From assembly GCF_001499855.1 (NCBI RefSeq), contig NZ_LQIK01000001.1:186001-250000 (forward strand): a stretch of 64,000 bases of DNA. Reading direction: 5' to 3'. Below are positions 25,524 to 35,174 of the stretch, piece after piece (position 1 is the first letter of the stretch; every line of letters starts with the position of its first letter). This stretch comes from Mycobacterium sp. GA-0227b (GTDB lineage Bacteria > Actinomycetota > Actinomycetes > Mycobacteriales > Mycobacteriaceae). Below the pieces are notes generated by a model. That model did not search any database. It was given only the letters and a program-made list of their open reading frames with translations, and was not told where the DNA came from. A program made the translations under genes and the position numbers.

Positions 25524-26558
25524 TCAGCTCGTGGTGTTCATCAACTTGACCACGCCTCGCATGACCGTGCGACTCGCGGTGCCGCGCGCGCGTTCCAGTC
25601 GGCTCTGCGGAATCGGGCCAGTGACCTTACCGAGCCGAGGAAACAGACTCAGGACATTGTCCCGGTCAATGGCCTGGCGGGTTCGGTCGTCGAGGCCGAC
25701 GTAGGTGTCCAGTCCGGCGGCGAACAGCTGCGAGGCTGCGATAGGGGCGAACGGCCAGTCCGAGCCGAAGGTGATGTGGCCGGGTTTGGCGAACGCCAGC
25801 AGGGTCGGTAGCGCGGCGGCGCTCGAAGACAGGGCGGTGTCGAAGTAGAAGCTGGAGAAGTCGTCGAGGCTGTCTGCCGGGTTGCGGCCGGTGTCGCCCA
25901 TGATCGCGACTGCCATGCGGTGGCTGGCGTACGGCACGAACCCGCCGGCATGGCTGAGGATGAAATTGATATTTGGGTACTTGCGACGAATACCGTTGCG
26001 CACCAACAGGTACGCGGCACGGGTGGTGTCGAGCAGGAAGTCCGCGGCGAAGGGCAGCACTCCGGGCACGGTCGGCCCGGGCAGGTCGGCGGGATGGATG
26101 AACACCACCGCAGAGCGTGCGTCGAGCGCGGCCCACAAGTCGTCCTGTCCGTCCTGCCCGAGATACGTACCGGCGTTGTTGGCGAGCAGCACGACACCGT
26201 CGGCGTGCAGCTCGTCGAGCGCTCGCGTGGCCTCGGCGACCGACTCGTCGACGTGGGGCATGGGCACGGTGGCGAAGAAGCCGAAGCGGTCGGGTTGCGC
26301 GGCGACGAGCGCGGCGGTGTGGTCGTTGAGGTCGCGCGCCAGGGCTGCGGCGTCGGCCGCTGCGGGCAGGAACGTGGTGCCCGGCGTAGACACCGACAGG
26401 ATCGACGTGGTGACCCCGAGTGTGGCCATGGTTTTGAGGGAGTCTTCGGTGGACCAGTCCGGCAGTGGCCGTCCGCCGGCGTCGCTGATGCCGGCGTTGT
26501 GAAGCGCCTGTCGGTAGAGGTCGGGGATCAGGTGGTGGTGGGTGTCGATGCGGCCCAT
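25524..26558 (-). CDS. Amidohydrolase family protein (ACMSD/decarboxylase-like)
   Basis: A 344-residue metal-dependent TIM barrel of the amidohydrolase-2 family. Metal ligands are seen in IDTHHHLIP at the N-terminus, FIHPAD near 150, LSHAGGFVPY near 205 and FGSDWPFAP near 265. The group includes aromatic and semialdehyde decarboxylases such as ACMSD and gamma-resorcylate decarboxylase, and also hydrolases. Being the last gene of the meta-cleavage operon, it may act on an aromatic acid or a ring-cleavage product. Specific reaction unproven. Confidence 0.87.
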   Translation of the reverse strand: MGRIDTHHHLIPDLYRQALHNAGISDAGGRPLPDWSTEDSLKTMATLGVTTSILSVSTPGTTFLPAAADAAALARDLNDHTAALVAAQPDRFGFFATVPMPHVDESVAEATRALDELHADGVVLLANNAGTYLGQDGQDDLWAALDARSAVVFIHPADLPGPTVPGVLPFAADFLLDTTRAAYLLVRNGIRRKYPNINFILSHAGGFVPYASHRMAVAIMGDTGRNPADSLDDFSSFYFDTALSSSAAALPTLLAFAKPGHITFGSDWPFAPIAASQLFAAGLDTYVGLDDRTRQAIDRDNVLSLFPRLGKVTGPIPQSRLERARGTASRTVMRGVVKLMNTTS

Positions 26559-26567
26559 GGCTGCTCC

Positions 26568-27572
26568 TCAGTTGTCCGGGATGCCGGCGCCGGCCAGTGC
26601 GGGAACCGGGTCTTCGCGGTGGAGCAGCGACTGCGCGCCGACTTTGAATTGGTTCAGCTTGTCGACGATGGTGTGGCCCTCCGGGGTGTGTCCCCAGATG
26701 CTGATGCCCTGATAGGTGGTGGGTTCCCACGTCGTTTCGTCGATGACGATGGGGTTCCACCCGACTTCCCATTCGAACCCTGAGGGGGTCATCGCGTAGA
26801 ACGACAGTTCCTTGTCGTTGGTGTGTTGCCCGACGCTCAGCGCCATGTCAAAGCCAAGCTCTTTGACCCGCTGATAGGCGGCGGTCATGTCGTCGAGGTC
26901 GGCGACCTGGATGTTGAGGTGTTGGACGCGGGCGCGAATCGGGTTGAGCGGGAACTTGTTCACGGCGGCGATCGCCACGGAGTGGTGGCGCTCGTTGACC
27001 CGCAGGAACCGGATCTTGAGTTTGACGCCGCTGATCGTCTCGTCGATGTAATCGGTGAGTCGGGCGTCGAACACGGTGTTGTAGTACCCGCGCATCTGAT
27101 GCGGCTTCTTGCTGGTGATGGCGACGTGGCCCATGCCGGATTCGCCGGTGACGAACCGTCGAGCGATCATGTCCAGCGGGGCATCACTGGTGTGGGCGCG
27201 GGTGAACAGCTCCTGAGCCAGGCCGTTCGGCCCGGGAATGCGCACAAGGCGCTCCACTCCGCGCAGGGCCGCCTCCTCCGGGGCGCCGTCGGTGACGGGG
27301 ACGCCGTGGCGGGTGACGCGCGCGAGGATCTCGTCGAAGGTGTCGTGGTCGTCGAGTTGCCAGCCGAGCGCGGTGACGTCCTCGGCGGGCCCGCGCTGCA
27401 GCAGGAAGCGGCATTCGTTGTCGTCGAGGCGGAAGCGCATGGCGTCGGGCAGGGTCTCGTCGAGGTGCATGCCGATGGCGTCGCGGCCGAAGCGGCGCCA
27501 GTCGGCGAAGCGCTCGGTTTCGATGACGATGTAGCCGAGGTGGATGTTGCCGAACACGTCGTTGACGGTCAT
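26568..27572 (-). CDS. Extradiol ring-cleavage dioxygenase, two-domain VOC type (BphC/HsaC-like)
   Basis: Cleaves a catechol next to its hydroxyls. The 334-residue length and two vicinal-oxygen-chelate repeats match type I extradiol enzymes. The Fe(II) triad is visible: GMGHVAITS (His) near residue 145, VQHLNIQV (His) near 210 and SGFEWEVGW (Glu) near 260, plus the conserved ELSFYAMTPSG. This is a different fold from E. coli MhpB, which is LigB-type. The start overlaps the hydrolase stop (ATGA). Confidence 0.93.
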   Translation of the reverse strand: MTVNDVFGNIHLGYIVIETERFADWRRFGRDAIGMHLDETLPDAMRFRLDDNECRFLLQRGPAEDVTALGWQLDDHDTFDEILARVTRHGVPVTDGAPEEAALRGVERLVRIPGPNGLAQELFTRAHTSDAPLDMIARRFVTGESGMGHVAITSKKPHQMRGYYNTVFDARLTDYIDETISGVKLKIRFLRVNERHHSVAIAAVNKFPLNPIRARVQHLNIQVADLDDMTAAYQRVKELGFDMALSVGQHTNDKELSFYAMTPSGFEWEVGWNPIVIDETTWEPTTYQGISIWGHTPEGHTIVDKLNQFKVGAQSLLHREDPVPALAGAGIPDN

Positions 27573-28441
27573 GACGCGAATGCTCCTTGCGCGCTGAGGA
27601 ATTCGGCGACGAGCTGGTTGAAGAGGGTGGCGCGTTCCCACTGCATCCAATGACCGGTGTGCGAGGTCATCACCAGCTCGGCGTTGGGCATGGTGTTGAG
27701 CAGTGCCGGACCGCCGGAGGGTTTGTTGACCTTGTCGTCGCGTCCCCACAAGATCAGGGTCGGCGTCTGGAGGTTCTTCAGCCTCGAGTCGCGGGTGAGG
27801 TCCATGCGCCACAGGGTGCGCAGGGCCAACGGACCCGACGGCCGGCGCAGCGGCGGATTGGCCACCACCTCAGGGTCGATGGAGGCCTGATGGCGCCGGT
27901 CGATGAGGTCATCAGGCACCGAGGCGCCGTCATAGACGAGGTAGGTGCGGATGAACGCCTCGAGTTTGTCGCGGCTGGGTCCGTCGCCGCCGTAGTAGCC
28001 GAGCAGGGTGTTCAGCCCCGCGGTGGGCAGGCCCTTGGTGGTGCCGATCCCGCCGGGTCCCATGAGGACGAGCTTGTCGACGCGGTCGGGGGTATCCAGC
28101 GCGAGCCGCAGCGCCGCGGCGCCGCCGTAGGAATTGCCGATGAGGTGCGCGGTGTCGATGTGAAGTGCGTCGAGCAGTCCGCGGATCATGTCGGCGAGAT
28201 AGCCGAACGGGTCGGACTGGTCGACGCCTTTGACCGACCGCCCGTAGCCGGGCATGTCGGGCACGATGACGCGGTAGTGCTGGGCGAGGGCGTCGATGTT
28301 GCGTGAGTAATTGGACACCCCGGAGGCCCCGGGCCCGCCGCCGTGCAGCATGACCACGGCGGGGCCCGTGCCGGTCTCGGCGTAGAAGATCGGCTTGCCG
28401 TTCACGGTGACGGTGTGTTCGGTGAGGTTGGCGGTGGTCAT
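27569..28441 (-). CDS. Meta-cleavage product hydrolase (MhpC/BphD/HsaD-like)
   Basis: Hydrolyses the C-C bond of the ring-opened product. The 290-residue protein has oxyanion segment LHGGGPGASGVSNY, nucleophile elbow LIGNSYGGAAAL near residue 105, aspartate in LWGRDDKVNKPSGG near 235 and histidine in TGHWMQWE near 263, all hallmarks of the family. It overlaps the hydroxylase gene by 4 nt on one side and the dioxygenase on the other. Confidence 0.94.
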   Translation of the reverse strand: MTTANLTEHTVTVNGKPIFYAETGTGPAVVMLHGGGPGASGVSNYSRNIDALAQHYRVIVPDMPGYGRSVKGVDQSDPFGYLADMIRGLLDALHIDTAHLIGNSYGGAAALRLALDTPDRVDKLVLMGPGGIGTTKGLPTAGLNTLLGYYGGDGPSRDKLEAFIRTYLVYDGASVPDDLIDRRHQASIDPEVVANPPLRRPSGPLALRTLWRMDLTRDSRLKNLQTPTLILWGRDDKVNKPSGGPALLNTMPNAELVMTSHTGHWMQWERATLFNQLVAEFLSAQGAFAS

Positions 28442-30036
28442 GCGATGGCTCCCTGTTCGATGTGGGTGTCGGCGGCGGTCGGTGCGTCGGCGGTGAAGCC
28501 GGTCGGCGGTGGCGGGAGTGGCTGGCCGTATTCGGCTGCGGCGTAGATAAATCCGTCAGGGCGCAACACGACCACCCCCGCCTTCTTGTGCGACAGCCAT
28601 CGGATCAGCGTGCCGTCGCGGTCTTTGAGGTCGTGGCCGAGGCGGAACGCCGGCACCCCGCGCTGTGTCCACGCCGAGGCTCCCGGGCATCGTTCGGTGG
28701 TGTGCAGGAGGGCCCATCGGCCGGCAAGCACGTCGTCGAGACGACGGGATTCGCCGGTGGAGTCGGTGACCCAGGGCTGTGGGATGAGCCATCCGACGGC
28801 TTGGTGGCCGCCGGCCAGGAAGCCGTCAGCGTAGTGGGCGCCGGGGATCCAGAACAGCTTCTGTCCGCCCGCGAGGACGCCCGGAATCTTCGTGATGACC
28901 CGCAACGAGTGGTTCCGCAACCCTGCGATAAAGGGGTGTCGTTCGGTGATGACGCGTCCGACGCGCACCGCCCGTCGTGTCACCTCGGTCACATGTGGTT
29001 TGCGTTCTGTCTCATAGGAACCGAGAAGTTTCTCCGGTGCCTGGCGCCGCAGTACTGCGGCGATTTTCCAGCACAGGTTGGCGGCGTCACGGACGCCGGC
29101 GGACATGCCCTGGCCGATCCAGGGCGGCATGGCGTGGGCGGCGTCACCGGCGAGGAACACTCGCCCGACCCGCCACCGGTCGGCCAGGCGGACGTGGTGA
29201 CTGTAGACCACCGCCCGTAGGATTTCGACGTTCTCACGGGTGATGCCCTGGTCGTTGAGGACCCGCCACACGTAGTCGTCGCTGACGAGCACCCTCTCGT
29301 CCTCTTCGGCGCGAGCTGGGAACTCCCAGCGGTGATGGCCCAGCGGTGTCGGACAGTCCACGGTGGGCCGCTCGGGGTTGCAATGAAATCGCAAGCGGTC
29401 GTGGGCATCCCACTCCTTGAGCACCTTGGTGTCGATCACGACCCAGCGCTCACCGTAGGTCTTGCCGGAGTAGCCGATGCCCAGCAGCCCCCGCGTCGGT
29501 GAGGAGCCCCCGTCGGCAGCGATCACGTAGGAGGCGTGGATGCGCTTGAACGAATACTTCTGCATGTCGGCGACGAGCAGTTCGACGTGGTCGCCCTTGT
29601 TGAGCGCTCGCAGGCACTCGTGTTCGAGCCGCACCTCGACGTTGGGAAACCGTGCGACACCCTCGCGCAGCACGTGGTCGATGGCCGGTTGGTAGATGAA
29701 TTGCTGCGGCGGATGCCCGCACCCCCGCGCGGTGATGGTGGTCTCGATGAAGGGCCTGCCGTCTGCATCGACGAAGGCCACCGGCCGATCGGGCAGCATG
29801 TCCTGTTGCAGTCGATCCGCCAAGCCGACGGACTGCCAGGTCCGCAGCACTTCCTCGTCGGTCGAGATAGCCCGCGCCCGCCCGTACACGTCGGGGTCGC
29901 GTTCGACGACGACCACGTTCAGTCCGAGTTGCCCCAGCAGATTGGCGGCGGTGGCGCCGGTGGGTCCGTAGCCGATCACTGCCACGTCATAGGCGTCCAC
30001 CGGCCCGGCCGGCGCCTGCGTCCCTGTCTCGCTCAC
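28438..30036 (-). CDS. mhpA: 3-(3-hydroxyphenyl)propionate hydroxylase-like FAD monooxygenase (MhpA-like)
   Basis: Adds a second hydroxyl to a phenolic acid to make the catechol for ring cleavage. The 532-residue flavoprotein has the FAD motif VAVIGYGPTGATAANLLGQ near residue 18, the NADPH/FAD motif AADGGSSPTRGLLGI near 175 and the FAD ribityl motif GRVFLAGDAAHAMPPW near 300, and a C-terminal thioredoxin-like part as in MhpA. First gene of the minus-strand operon. Closeness to MhpA rather than to other phenol hydroxylases is supported by the surrounding mhp-type genes, but the true substrate could be another phenylalkanoate. Confidence 0.88.
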   Translation of the reverse strand: MSETGTQAPAGPVDAYDVAVIGYGPTGATAANLLGQLGLNVVVVERDPDVYGRARAISTDEEVLRTWQSVGLADRLQQDMLPDRPVAFVDADGRPFIETTITARGCGHPPQQFIYQPAIDHVLREGVARFPNVEVRLEHECLRALNKGDHVELLVADMQKYSFKRIHASYVIAADGGSSPTRGLLGIGYSGKTYGERWVVIDTKVLKEWDAHDRLRFHCNPERPTVDCPTPLGHHRWEFPARAEEDERVLVSDDYVWRVLNDQGITRENVEILRAVVYSHHVRLADRWRVGRVFLAGDAAHAMPPWIGQGMSAGVRDAANLCWKIAAVLRRQAPEKLLGSYETERKPHVTEVTRRAVRVGRVITERHPFIAGLRNHSLRVITKIPGVLAGGQKLFWIPGAHYADGFLAGGHQAVGWLIPQPWVTDSTGESRRLDDVLAGRWALLHTTERCPGASAWTQRGVPAFRLGHDLKDRDGTLIRWLSHKKAGVVVLRPDGFIYAAAEYGQPLPPPPTGFTADAPTAADTHIEQGAIA

Positions 30037-30072
30037 TGATGACCCTCAATCGTTGCGCACCGTCACCGGCAC

Positions 30073-30121
30073 TTGTCCTGTAGCGATCACTACGCTAATG
30101 TAGCGATCACTACGGAGTCAA
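30073..30121. promoter_or_regulatory. Divergent promoter with duplicated TetR operator
   Basis: TGTAGCGATCACTACG occurs twice, at 30079-30094 and 30099-30114, exactly 20 nt apart. Each is a near-palindrome GTAG-N6-CTAC centred on GATC. For the plus strand TTGTCC (30073-30078) and TAATGT (30096-30101) have a 17-nt spacer, so one operator fills the spacer and the other covers the -10/start. On the minus strand TTGACT (30121-30116) is a candidate -35 for mhpA. One related site lies at 33710-33723. Confidence 0.75.
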
Positions 30122-30141
30122 GGTCCACAGGAAGAGACGCC

Positions 30142-30774
30142 ATGACGAGCGAAGACCCACGAACTACTCGGCGCCGCCGCGCCGACGGTGAGATTTCGCG
30201 GAACCGGATTCTCGACGCGGCCACGGAGATCGCCAGCGAACGCGGATACGAAGGAACCAGCATCGCGGCGGTGAGCACCAAGTGCGGATTGCCGGCCAGC
30301 TCGATCTACTGGCACTTCAAGGACAAAGACGACCTTCTGGCCGCCGTGATCGAGCGCAGCTTCGGCTCCTGGCTGTCGGCCTGGGAGATGCCCGCCGACG
30401 GCGAAACCGTCGACCGCGCCACCGCGGTGTCCACCCAGATCGCCAAGGCGCTGCTGAACTCCCCCGACTTCATCCGCCTCGGCCTCATGCTCGCCCTGGA
30501 ACGCCGGCCCGTGGAACCCCGCGCCCGAGCGATGTACCTCCAGGTTCGCGAGCAGGCGCACGGCCAACTGCAGGACACGGTGTCCCAACTTGCGCCGGAG
30601 TTGACCAGCGCCGACGCGCGCCAGCTGGCCACCTACGCCTTGGCCGGCGCGGACGGACTGTTCATCGCCAAGGAAGTAGCGGGCGACGCACTCGACCTCA
30701 TCGCCATGTTCGACATGCACGCCCGCGCCGTGGTGGACACCGCCCGGCGCCTGATCGAGGAGGCCGCCCAGTGA
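30142..30774 (+). CDS. TetR family regulator of the meta-cleavage cluster
   Basis: A 210-residue TetR protein with basic arm ([16 protein letters not shown]) and helix-turn-helix near residues 35-62 ([23 protein letters not shown]). The ATG follows GAAGAG. It lies between the two arms of the cluster and is coupled to the hydratase by GTGA overlap. Close paralogue at 33778-34440: GYEGTSI and [15 protein letters not shown] are shared. Likely repressor released by a pathway intermediate. Confidence 0.93.
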   Translation: MTSEDPRTTRRRRADGEISRNRILDAATEIASERGYEGTSIAAVSTKCGLPASSIYWHFKDKDDLLAAVIERSFGSWLSAWEMPADGETVDRATAVSTQIAKALLNSPDFIRLGLMLALERRPVEPRARAMYLQVREQAHGQLQDTVSQLAPELTSADARQLATYALAGADGLFIAKEVAGDALDLIAMFDMHARAVVDTARRLIEEAAQ

Positions 30775-31547
30775 CGGCGATCATCCGAGAGGCCGCCGAA
30801 CGGCTCTGGACCGCCCAGCATGCCCGCACCCCGATCGCTCCGCTGACCGAAACGCACCCCTGCCTCGACGTCTCCGACGCCTACGGCATTCAGCAGATCA
30901 ACCTCGGCCGACGCCTGGCCGCCGGCGCCAGGCTCGTCGGCCGCAAGATCGGACTCAGCTCCGCACCGATGCAAACCCTGCTCGGTGTCGACGAACCGGA
31001 CTTCGGATTCATCGTCGACGACATGGTCATCGCCGGCCAGAGCGTGGCCACCGAGCGGTTCTGCGCACCACGGGTAGAACCCGAGGTCGCCTTCCTCCTG
31101 AAGCGCCCACTACGGGGGCCGGGCGTGGACACCTCCGCGGTGTACGCCGCCACCGAATCGGTGGCGGTGGCACTGGAGATCGTCGACAGCCGCATCGCCG
31201 ACTGGAAGCTCACCCTGCCCGACACCGTCGCCGACAACGCCAGCTCCGGCGACATCATTCTCGGCGACTGGGTGCCCTACACCGCGGCCCTGGCACTCCC
31301 CCGTGCCGCAGCGACGCTGACCCTCAACGGCGTCGACATCGACTCCGGCACCGGCGACGCCGTCATGGGCGACCCCGCGGCCGCCGTCGCCTGGCTGGCC
31401 AATGCGCTCGCCGAGTTCGGCACCGAGCTGTCGGCCGGACAGTTCATCATGTCCGGCTCGTTCACCTCCGCGGCGTTCGTCCACGTCGGCGATGTCGCCA
31501 CTGCGACCATCGCCGGCCTGGGCACCGTATCGCTCACCTTCACCTAG
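30771..31547 (+). CDS. mhpD: 2-keto-4-pentenoate hydratase (MhpD-like)
   Basis: Adds water to 2-hydroxypenta-2,4-dienoate to give 4-hydroxy-2-oxovalerate. The 258-residue protein has the family pattern [25 protein letters not shown], the metal-binding EPEVAFLL near residue 105, [13 protein letters not shown] near 140 and [18 protein letters not shown]. The GTG start overlaps the TetR stop. Confidence 0.94.
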   Translation: MTAIIREAAERLWTAQHARTPIAPLTETHPCLDVSDAYGIQQINLGRRLAAGARLVGRKIGLSSAPMQTLLGVDEPDFGFIVDDMVIAGQSVATERFCAPRVEPEVAFLLKRPLRGPGVDTSAVYAATESVAVALEIVDSRIADWKLTLPDTVADNASSGDIILGDWVPYTAALALPRAAATLTLNGVDIDSGTGDAVMGDPAAAVAWLANALAEFGTELSAGQFIMSGSFTSAAFVHVGDVATATIAGLGTVSLTFT

Positions 31548-31558
31548 AAAGAAGGACC

Positions 31559-32512
31559 ATGGCACAACAGATTTGGCCTGTCGCCATCATCGGCTCGGGC
31601 AATATCGGCACCGACCTGATGATCAAGATCCTGCGCAGCGACGGACCGCTGCGTGCGGCGGCGATGGTCGGCATCGACCCCGCTTCCGACGGCCTGGCCC
31701 GCGCGGAGCGGATGGGCGTGCCGGTCACCGCCGACGGCGTCGACGGTCTGCTGGGCATGCCGCAGTTCGACGAGATCAAGCTGGTCTTCGACGCGACGTC
31801 CGCCTCGGCGCACCGCGCCAACTGGGCCAAACTCGAGCCCACCGGCGTGCGGATGCTCGACCTCACGCCCGCCTCGATCGGTCCCTACTGCGTGCCGGTG
31901 GTCAACCTCGACGAGCACCTCGACGCGCCGAATCTGAACATGGTTACCTGCGGCGGCCAGGCCACCGTGCCGATCGTGTCCGCGGTCGCCCAAGCCGGCA
32001 TCGTGTCCTACGCCGAGATCGTGTCCTCCATCTCATCGAAGTCCGCCGGAGCCGGCACTCGGGCCAACATCGACGAATTCACCGAAACCACCTCGGCGGC
32101 ACTGGTTTCGGTCGGCGGTGCCCGACGCGGCAAGGCGGTGATGATCCTCAACCCCGCCGACCCGCCCATCCTGATGCGCAACACCGTGTACTGCCTCATC
32201 GACGGTGACACCGACCACGCAGCGGTCGAAGGGTCGATCGAGGCCATGGTGGCCAAAGTCAACGGCTACGTCCCCGGATACCGCCTCAAACAGCGCGTCC
32301 AGTTCGAAACCTTCACCGCCGACAACCCGCTGTACATCCCCGAAACCGGCAAGTTCACCGGCACCCGCGTCACCGCCATGCTCGAAGTCACCGGCGCGGC
32401 ACACTACCTGCCCGCCTATGCCGGAAACCTCGACATCATGACCTCGGCGGCCAAGGCCACCGCCGAACGCATTGCCAGACACGCCCATGAAAACGCCGGA
32501 GCGACACGATGA
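31559..32512 (+). CDS. mhpF: Acetaldehyde dehydrogenase, acylating (MhpF-like)
   Basis: Converts acetaldehyde plus CoA to acetyl-CoA with NAD, in a complex with the aldolase that channels the aldehyde. The 317-residue protein begins with the Rossmann motif [16 protein letters not shown] and has the catalytic cysteine in [14 protein letters not shown] near residue 130, and RNTVYCLI and [15 protein letters not shown] further on. AAGAAGGA precedes the ATG. Confidence 0.95.
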   Translation: MAQQIWPVAIIGSGNIGTDLMIKILRSDGPLRAAAMVGIDPASDGLARAERMGVPVTADGVDGLLGMPQFDEIKLVFDATSASAHRANWAKLEPTGVRMLDLTPASIGPYCVPVVNLDEHLDAPNLNMVTCGGQATVPIVSAVAQAGIVSYAEIVSSISSKSAGAGTRANIDEFTETTSAALVSVGGARRGKAVMILNPADPPILMRNTVYCLIDGDTDHAAVEGSIEAMVAKVNGYVPGYRLKQRVQFETFTADNPLYIPETGKFTGTRVTAMLEVTGAAHYLPAYAGNLDIMTSAAKATAERIARHAHENAGATR

Positions 32513-33531
32513 CTCACGATTTGTACATCAGCGACGTGACGCTGCGCGACGGCATGCACGCCATCCGTCACCAGTACACCGTCGACCAAGCCAAAGCCAT
32601 CGCCACGGCCCTCGATGAGGCCGGCGTGGATTCCATCGAGGTCGCTCACGGCGACGGCCTGTCCGGGTCGAGCTGCATCTACGGCTTCGGCGCCCACACC
32701 GACCTGGAATGGATCGAAGCCGTCGCCGGCGTCGTGCACCGCGCGAAGGTCGCCACCCTGCTGCTGCCCGGCATCGGCAGCGTGCATAACCTCAAAGACG
32801 CCCACCGCGCCGGCGCGACCATCGTGCGCGTCGCCACCCACTGCACCGAAGCCGACATCTCCGCCCAGCACATCGCCGCGGCGCGCGACCTGGGTATGGA
32901 CACCGTGGGCTTCCTGATGATGAGCCACATGACCACCCCCACCGCGCTGGCCGCGCAGGCCGAACTCATGGAGGACTACGGAGCCACCTGCGTCTACGTC
33001 GTCGACTCCGGCGGGGCGATGACCATGCGCGACGTCGCCGATCGCATCGACGCCGTGCGCCAAAAACTGTCCGCCACAACAGAAATAGGGATCCACGCGC
33101 ACCACAACCTTTCACTAGGTGTGGCGAACTCGATCGTCGCGGTCGAACACGGCGCGAACCGGGTGGATGCCTCGCTGACCGGCATGGGCGCGGGCGCCGG
33201 TAACGCCCCCCTTGAAGTGTTCATCGCCGCCGCGGACAAACTCGGCTGGCACCACGGTTGCGACCTGCACACCCTCGAAGACGCCGCCGACGACATCGTC
33301 CGGCCGCTGCAAGACCGCCCGGTACGGGTGGACCGCGAAACGCTCACCCTCGGTTATGCCGGGGTGTACTCCAGTTTCCTTCGCCACGCCGATACCGCCG
33401 CCGCGCGCTACGACGTCGATGCCCGCACGCTGCTGGAAGAGGCCGGCCGGCGCGGCATGGTCGGCGGCCAAGAGGACATGCTCGTCGACATCGCCCTGGA
33501 CCTCACCAGCGACTGCGGGGCTAGCCGGTGA
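32509..33531 (+). CDS. mhpE: 4-hydroxy-2-oxovalerate aldolase (MhpE-like)
   Basis: Splits 4-hydroxy-2-oxovalerate into pyruvate and acetaldehyde. A 340-residue HMGL-type TIM barrel with [14 protein letters not shown] (arginine and metal aspartate) at the N-terminus, [17 protein letters not shown] near residue 45, the metal histidines in [15 protein letters not shown] near 195 and the C-terminal DmpG communication domain. ATGA overlap with the dehydrogenase gene, matching their known complex. Confidence 0.95.
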   Translation: MTHDLYISDVTLRDGMHAIRHQYTVDQAKAIATALDEAGVDSIEVAHGDGLSGSSCIYGFGAHTDLEWIEAVAGVVHRAKVATLLLPGIGSVHNLKDAHRAGATIVRVATHCTEADISAQHIAAARDLGMDTVGFLMMSHMTTPTALAAQAELMEDYGATCVYVVDSGGAMTMRDVADRIDAVRQKLSATTEIGIHAHHNLSLGVANSIVAVEHGANRVDASLTGMGAGAGNAPLEVFIAAADKLGWHHGCDLHTLEDAADDIVRPLQDRPVRVDRETLTLGYAGVYSSFLRHADTAAARYDVDARTLLEEAGRRGMVGGQEDMLVDIALDLTSDCGASR

Positions 33532-33683
33532 GCACGGCCGTGTCAGCGGCGGGAAGGGCCGGCATCCAGGACGTGCTGGCCGCCATGTGCCTGTCGCTCG
33601 TCTTGGTCGTCGCATCGGTGTCGGCGCTCAATCTCGCGCTACCGAACTGGCCGTCGGGGCAATTCGTTTGGCTTCGTCGATGA
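33528..33683 (+). pseudogene. Truncated and frameshifted MFS transporter N-terminus
   Basis: A GTG overlapping the aldolase stop opens a 51-codon frame whose product begins like a DHA2-type MFS transporter: AAMCLSLVLVVASVSALNLALP forms the first helix (described here from residues 19-39). Directly after LALP, a one-base shift restores the family-like ELAVGA in another frame, but the frame then ends and no further helices follow. I read this as a relic of the substrate transporter that once closed the operon. Confidence 0.6.
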
Positions 33684-33709
33684 CCGTGATGCGCACCCAT
33701 CCCTTATTG

Positions 33710-33723
33710 AGGTGATCACTACA
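33710..33723. promoter_or_regulatory. Operator-like site shared with the mhp promoter
   Basis: GAGGTGATCACTAC matches GTAGCGATCACTAC at 30080-30093 in 11 of 14 positions and has the palindromic core GTGATCAC. It lies 55 nt before the paralogous TetR gene. Confidence 0.55.
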
Positions 33724-33777
33724 TCAAGGTGGATGAGAGGATGGCGTCGAATGGGTTGCCTCCCGAAAGGGGTGGAC

Positions 33778-34440
33778 ATGACGGCTGGCGACGCAAGGAC
33801 CAAGAGACGCAGAGTGAATGGCGAGGAATCGCGTCAGAAGATCTTGCTGGCGGCCACCGAGATCGCTACCGAACGCGGGTACGAAGGTACCTCCATCGGC
33901 GCGGTCAGCCAGCGTTCCGGGTTACCAGCAAGTTCGATTTACTGGCACTTCAAAGACAAGGATGCGCTGCTCGCTGCGGTGATCGAGCACAGCTTCGGAC
34001 TCTGGCTGGCCGGCGCAGGCGGCTTTTCTCCTCGCCCCGAAAACGAGACTGTGGAGCAACGCCTGGCCGCGATGATGGAACGCACCCTCAAGTCGTTGCG
34101 CGACTCCGCGGACTTCCTACGCTTGGGGTTGATGCTGGCACTCGAGCGGCGGGCCGAAGAACCGTCCGCGCGGAAGATGTTTCTTTCGGTGCGAAACGAA
34201 GCACTGCGCCGCACGATCGACTCCTACACCGAGCTCTTTCCAGAACTCGACGCGCGCGCCACGCGACAACTGGGCGCGTTAACCATGGCGATGGCCGACG
34301 GACTTTTCGTCGCCTCTGAGATCAATGGCGACCGGGCGGACATCACCGTCGAGGCTGAGGTCTTGGCTGCCGCCCTGATGGCCGCCGCCGAACGCCTTGC
34401 GTCTCGCGGGAGTCGCTCAAAGCAGTCAACGCGGCGTTGA
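33778..34440 (+). CDS. TetR family regulator, paralogue of the mhp-cluster TetR
   Basis: A 220-residue TetR protein. The DNA-binding domain ([18 protein letters not shown], then [17 protein letters not shown]) is nearly the same as that of the regulator at 30142, while the ligand domain is diverged, although [11 protein letters not shown] is kept. GAAAGGGG precedes the ATG. Together with the similar operator this suggests cross-regulation of one promoter set by two regulators with different effectors. Confidence 0.92.
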   Translation: MTAGDARTKRRRVNGEESRQKILLAATEIATERGYEGTSIGAVSQRSGLPASSIYWHFKDKDALLAAVIEHSFGLWLAGAGGFSPRPENETVEQRLAAMMERTLKSLRDSADFLRLGLMLALERRAEEPSARKMFLSVRNEALRRTIDSYTELFPELDARATRQLGALTMAMADGLFVASEINGDRADITVEAEVLAAALMAAAERLASRGSRSKQSTRR

Positions 34441-34502
34441 TCGGGTTTCCGAGAGAAGCCTGCGTGCCGTCAAGCGCCATGGGAATGCAGGGTGCGCTCA
34501 CT

Positions 34503-35174
34503 TCACCTGGGAACCTCGGACATGAACGTCACCTGAGCCCGCCGGGCGTTGATGAAGTTGGATTCGTCGTCGCGGACGTGCTTGAGGTAGCCGCAAGAGC
34601 CGTACGCACGTGCAGCGTCCAGGACCGAGTCGAACCACTGCTCGATGACTCCGTCGTACTGAACGTGTTCGGGAACGGGCCGGCCGTCCAGATAGCGCGC
34701 GGTGCCGGGCACCGTGTGATTCTGGACGTAGCCCCGGAGGAACCTGGCAAACCGTTCCTGCCCCAGGACCACATCCCTGTGAGTGGTCGCCCAGTGCTCG
34801 CTGAACGTGCTCGTGTCCACGTCCGGCCGGCGCCGCAGGCCGATGACGAGCTTGACCTGTCCGCCACGTTCCTGGCGTGGCACCACGACGTTCTCGACTG
34901 CGTCGAAAGTGACGCTGCGTGCAGGATCGCCGCTCGCCGCCAGAAGGGACCGCCCAGGCGAGGTACCCCCATCGCCCCACCAGACCTCTTCGATGGCATC
35001 GAAAGGAAACCCCAGTCCCAGAACCGTGGCGCGCGATGTCGTACTCCGTTCCGTTCTCCGGCCCTCGGGAAGGGAAGCTCGCCCAATGTTGCTGCTGAAG
35101 TCGGACCTTCTCAGTTGAGAAGCCCGGCGGAGAAACGTGTAGGTCTTAGTCGCGCCTTCCACTGCGAGGGTCAT
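34503..35174 (-). CDS. EthD domain protein
   Basis: A 223-residue protein whose second half is an EthD/dimeric alpha-beta barrel domain: KLVIGLRRRPDVDTSTFSEHWATTHRDVV, YVQNHTVPGT and YDGVIEQWFDS are typical (given in parts). EthD-type proteins assist oxygenases such as the EthB P450 system, or act as cyclase-like enzymes. The N-terminal half looks like a degenerate second repeat. It starts in a 4-nt overlap with a truncated hydrolase gene. Confidence 0.75.
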   Translation of the reverse strand: MTLAVEGATKTYTFLRRASQLRRSDFSSNIGRASLPEGRRTERSTTSRATVLGLGFPFDAIEEVWWGDGGTSPGRSLLAASGDPARSVTFDAVENVVVPRQERGGQVKLVIGLRRRPDVDTSTFSEHWATTHRDVVLGQERFARFLRGYVQNHTVPGTARYLDGRPVPEHVQYDGVIEQWFDSVLDAARAYGSCGYLKHVRDDESNFINARRAQVTFMSEVPR

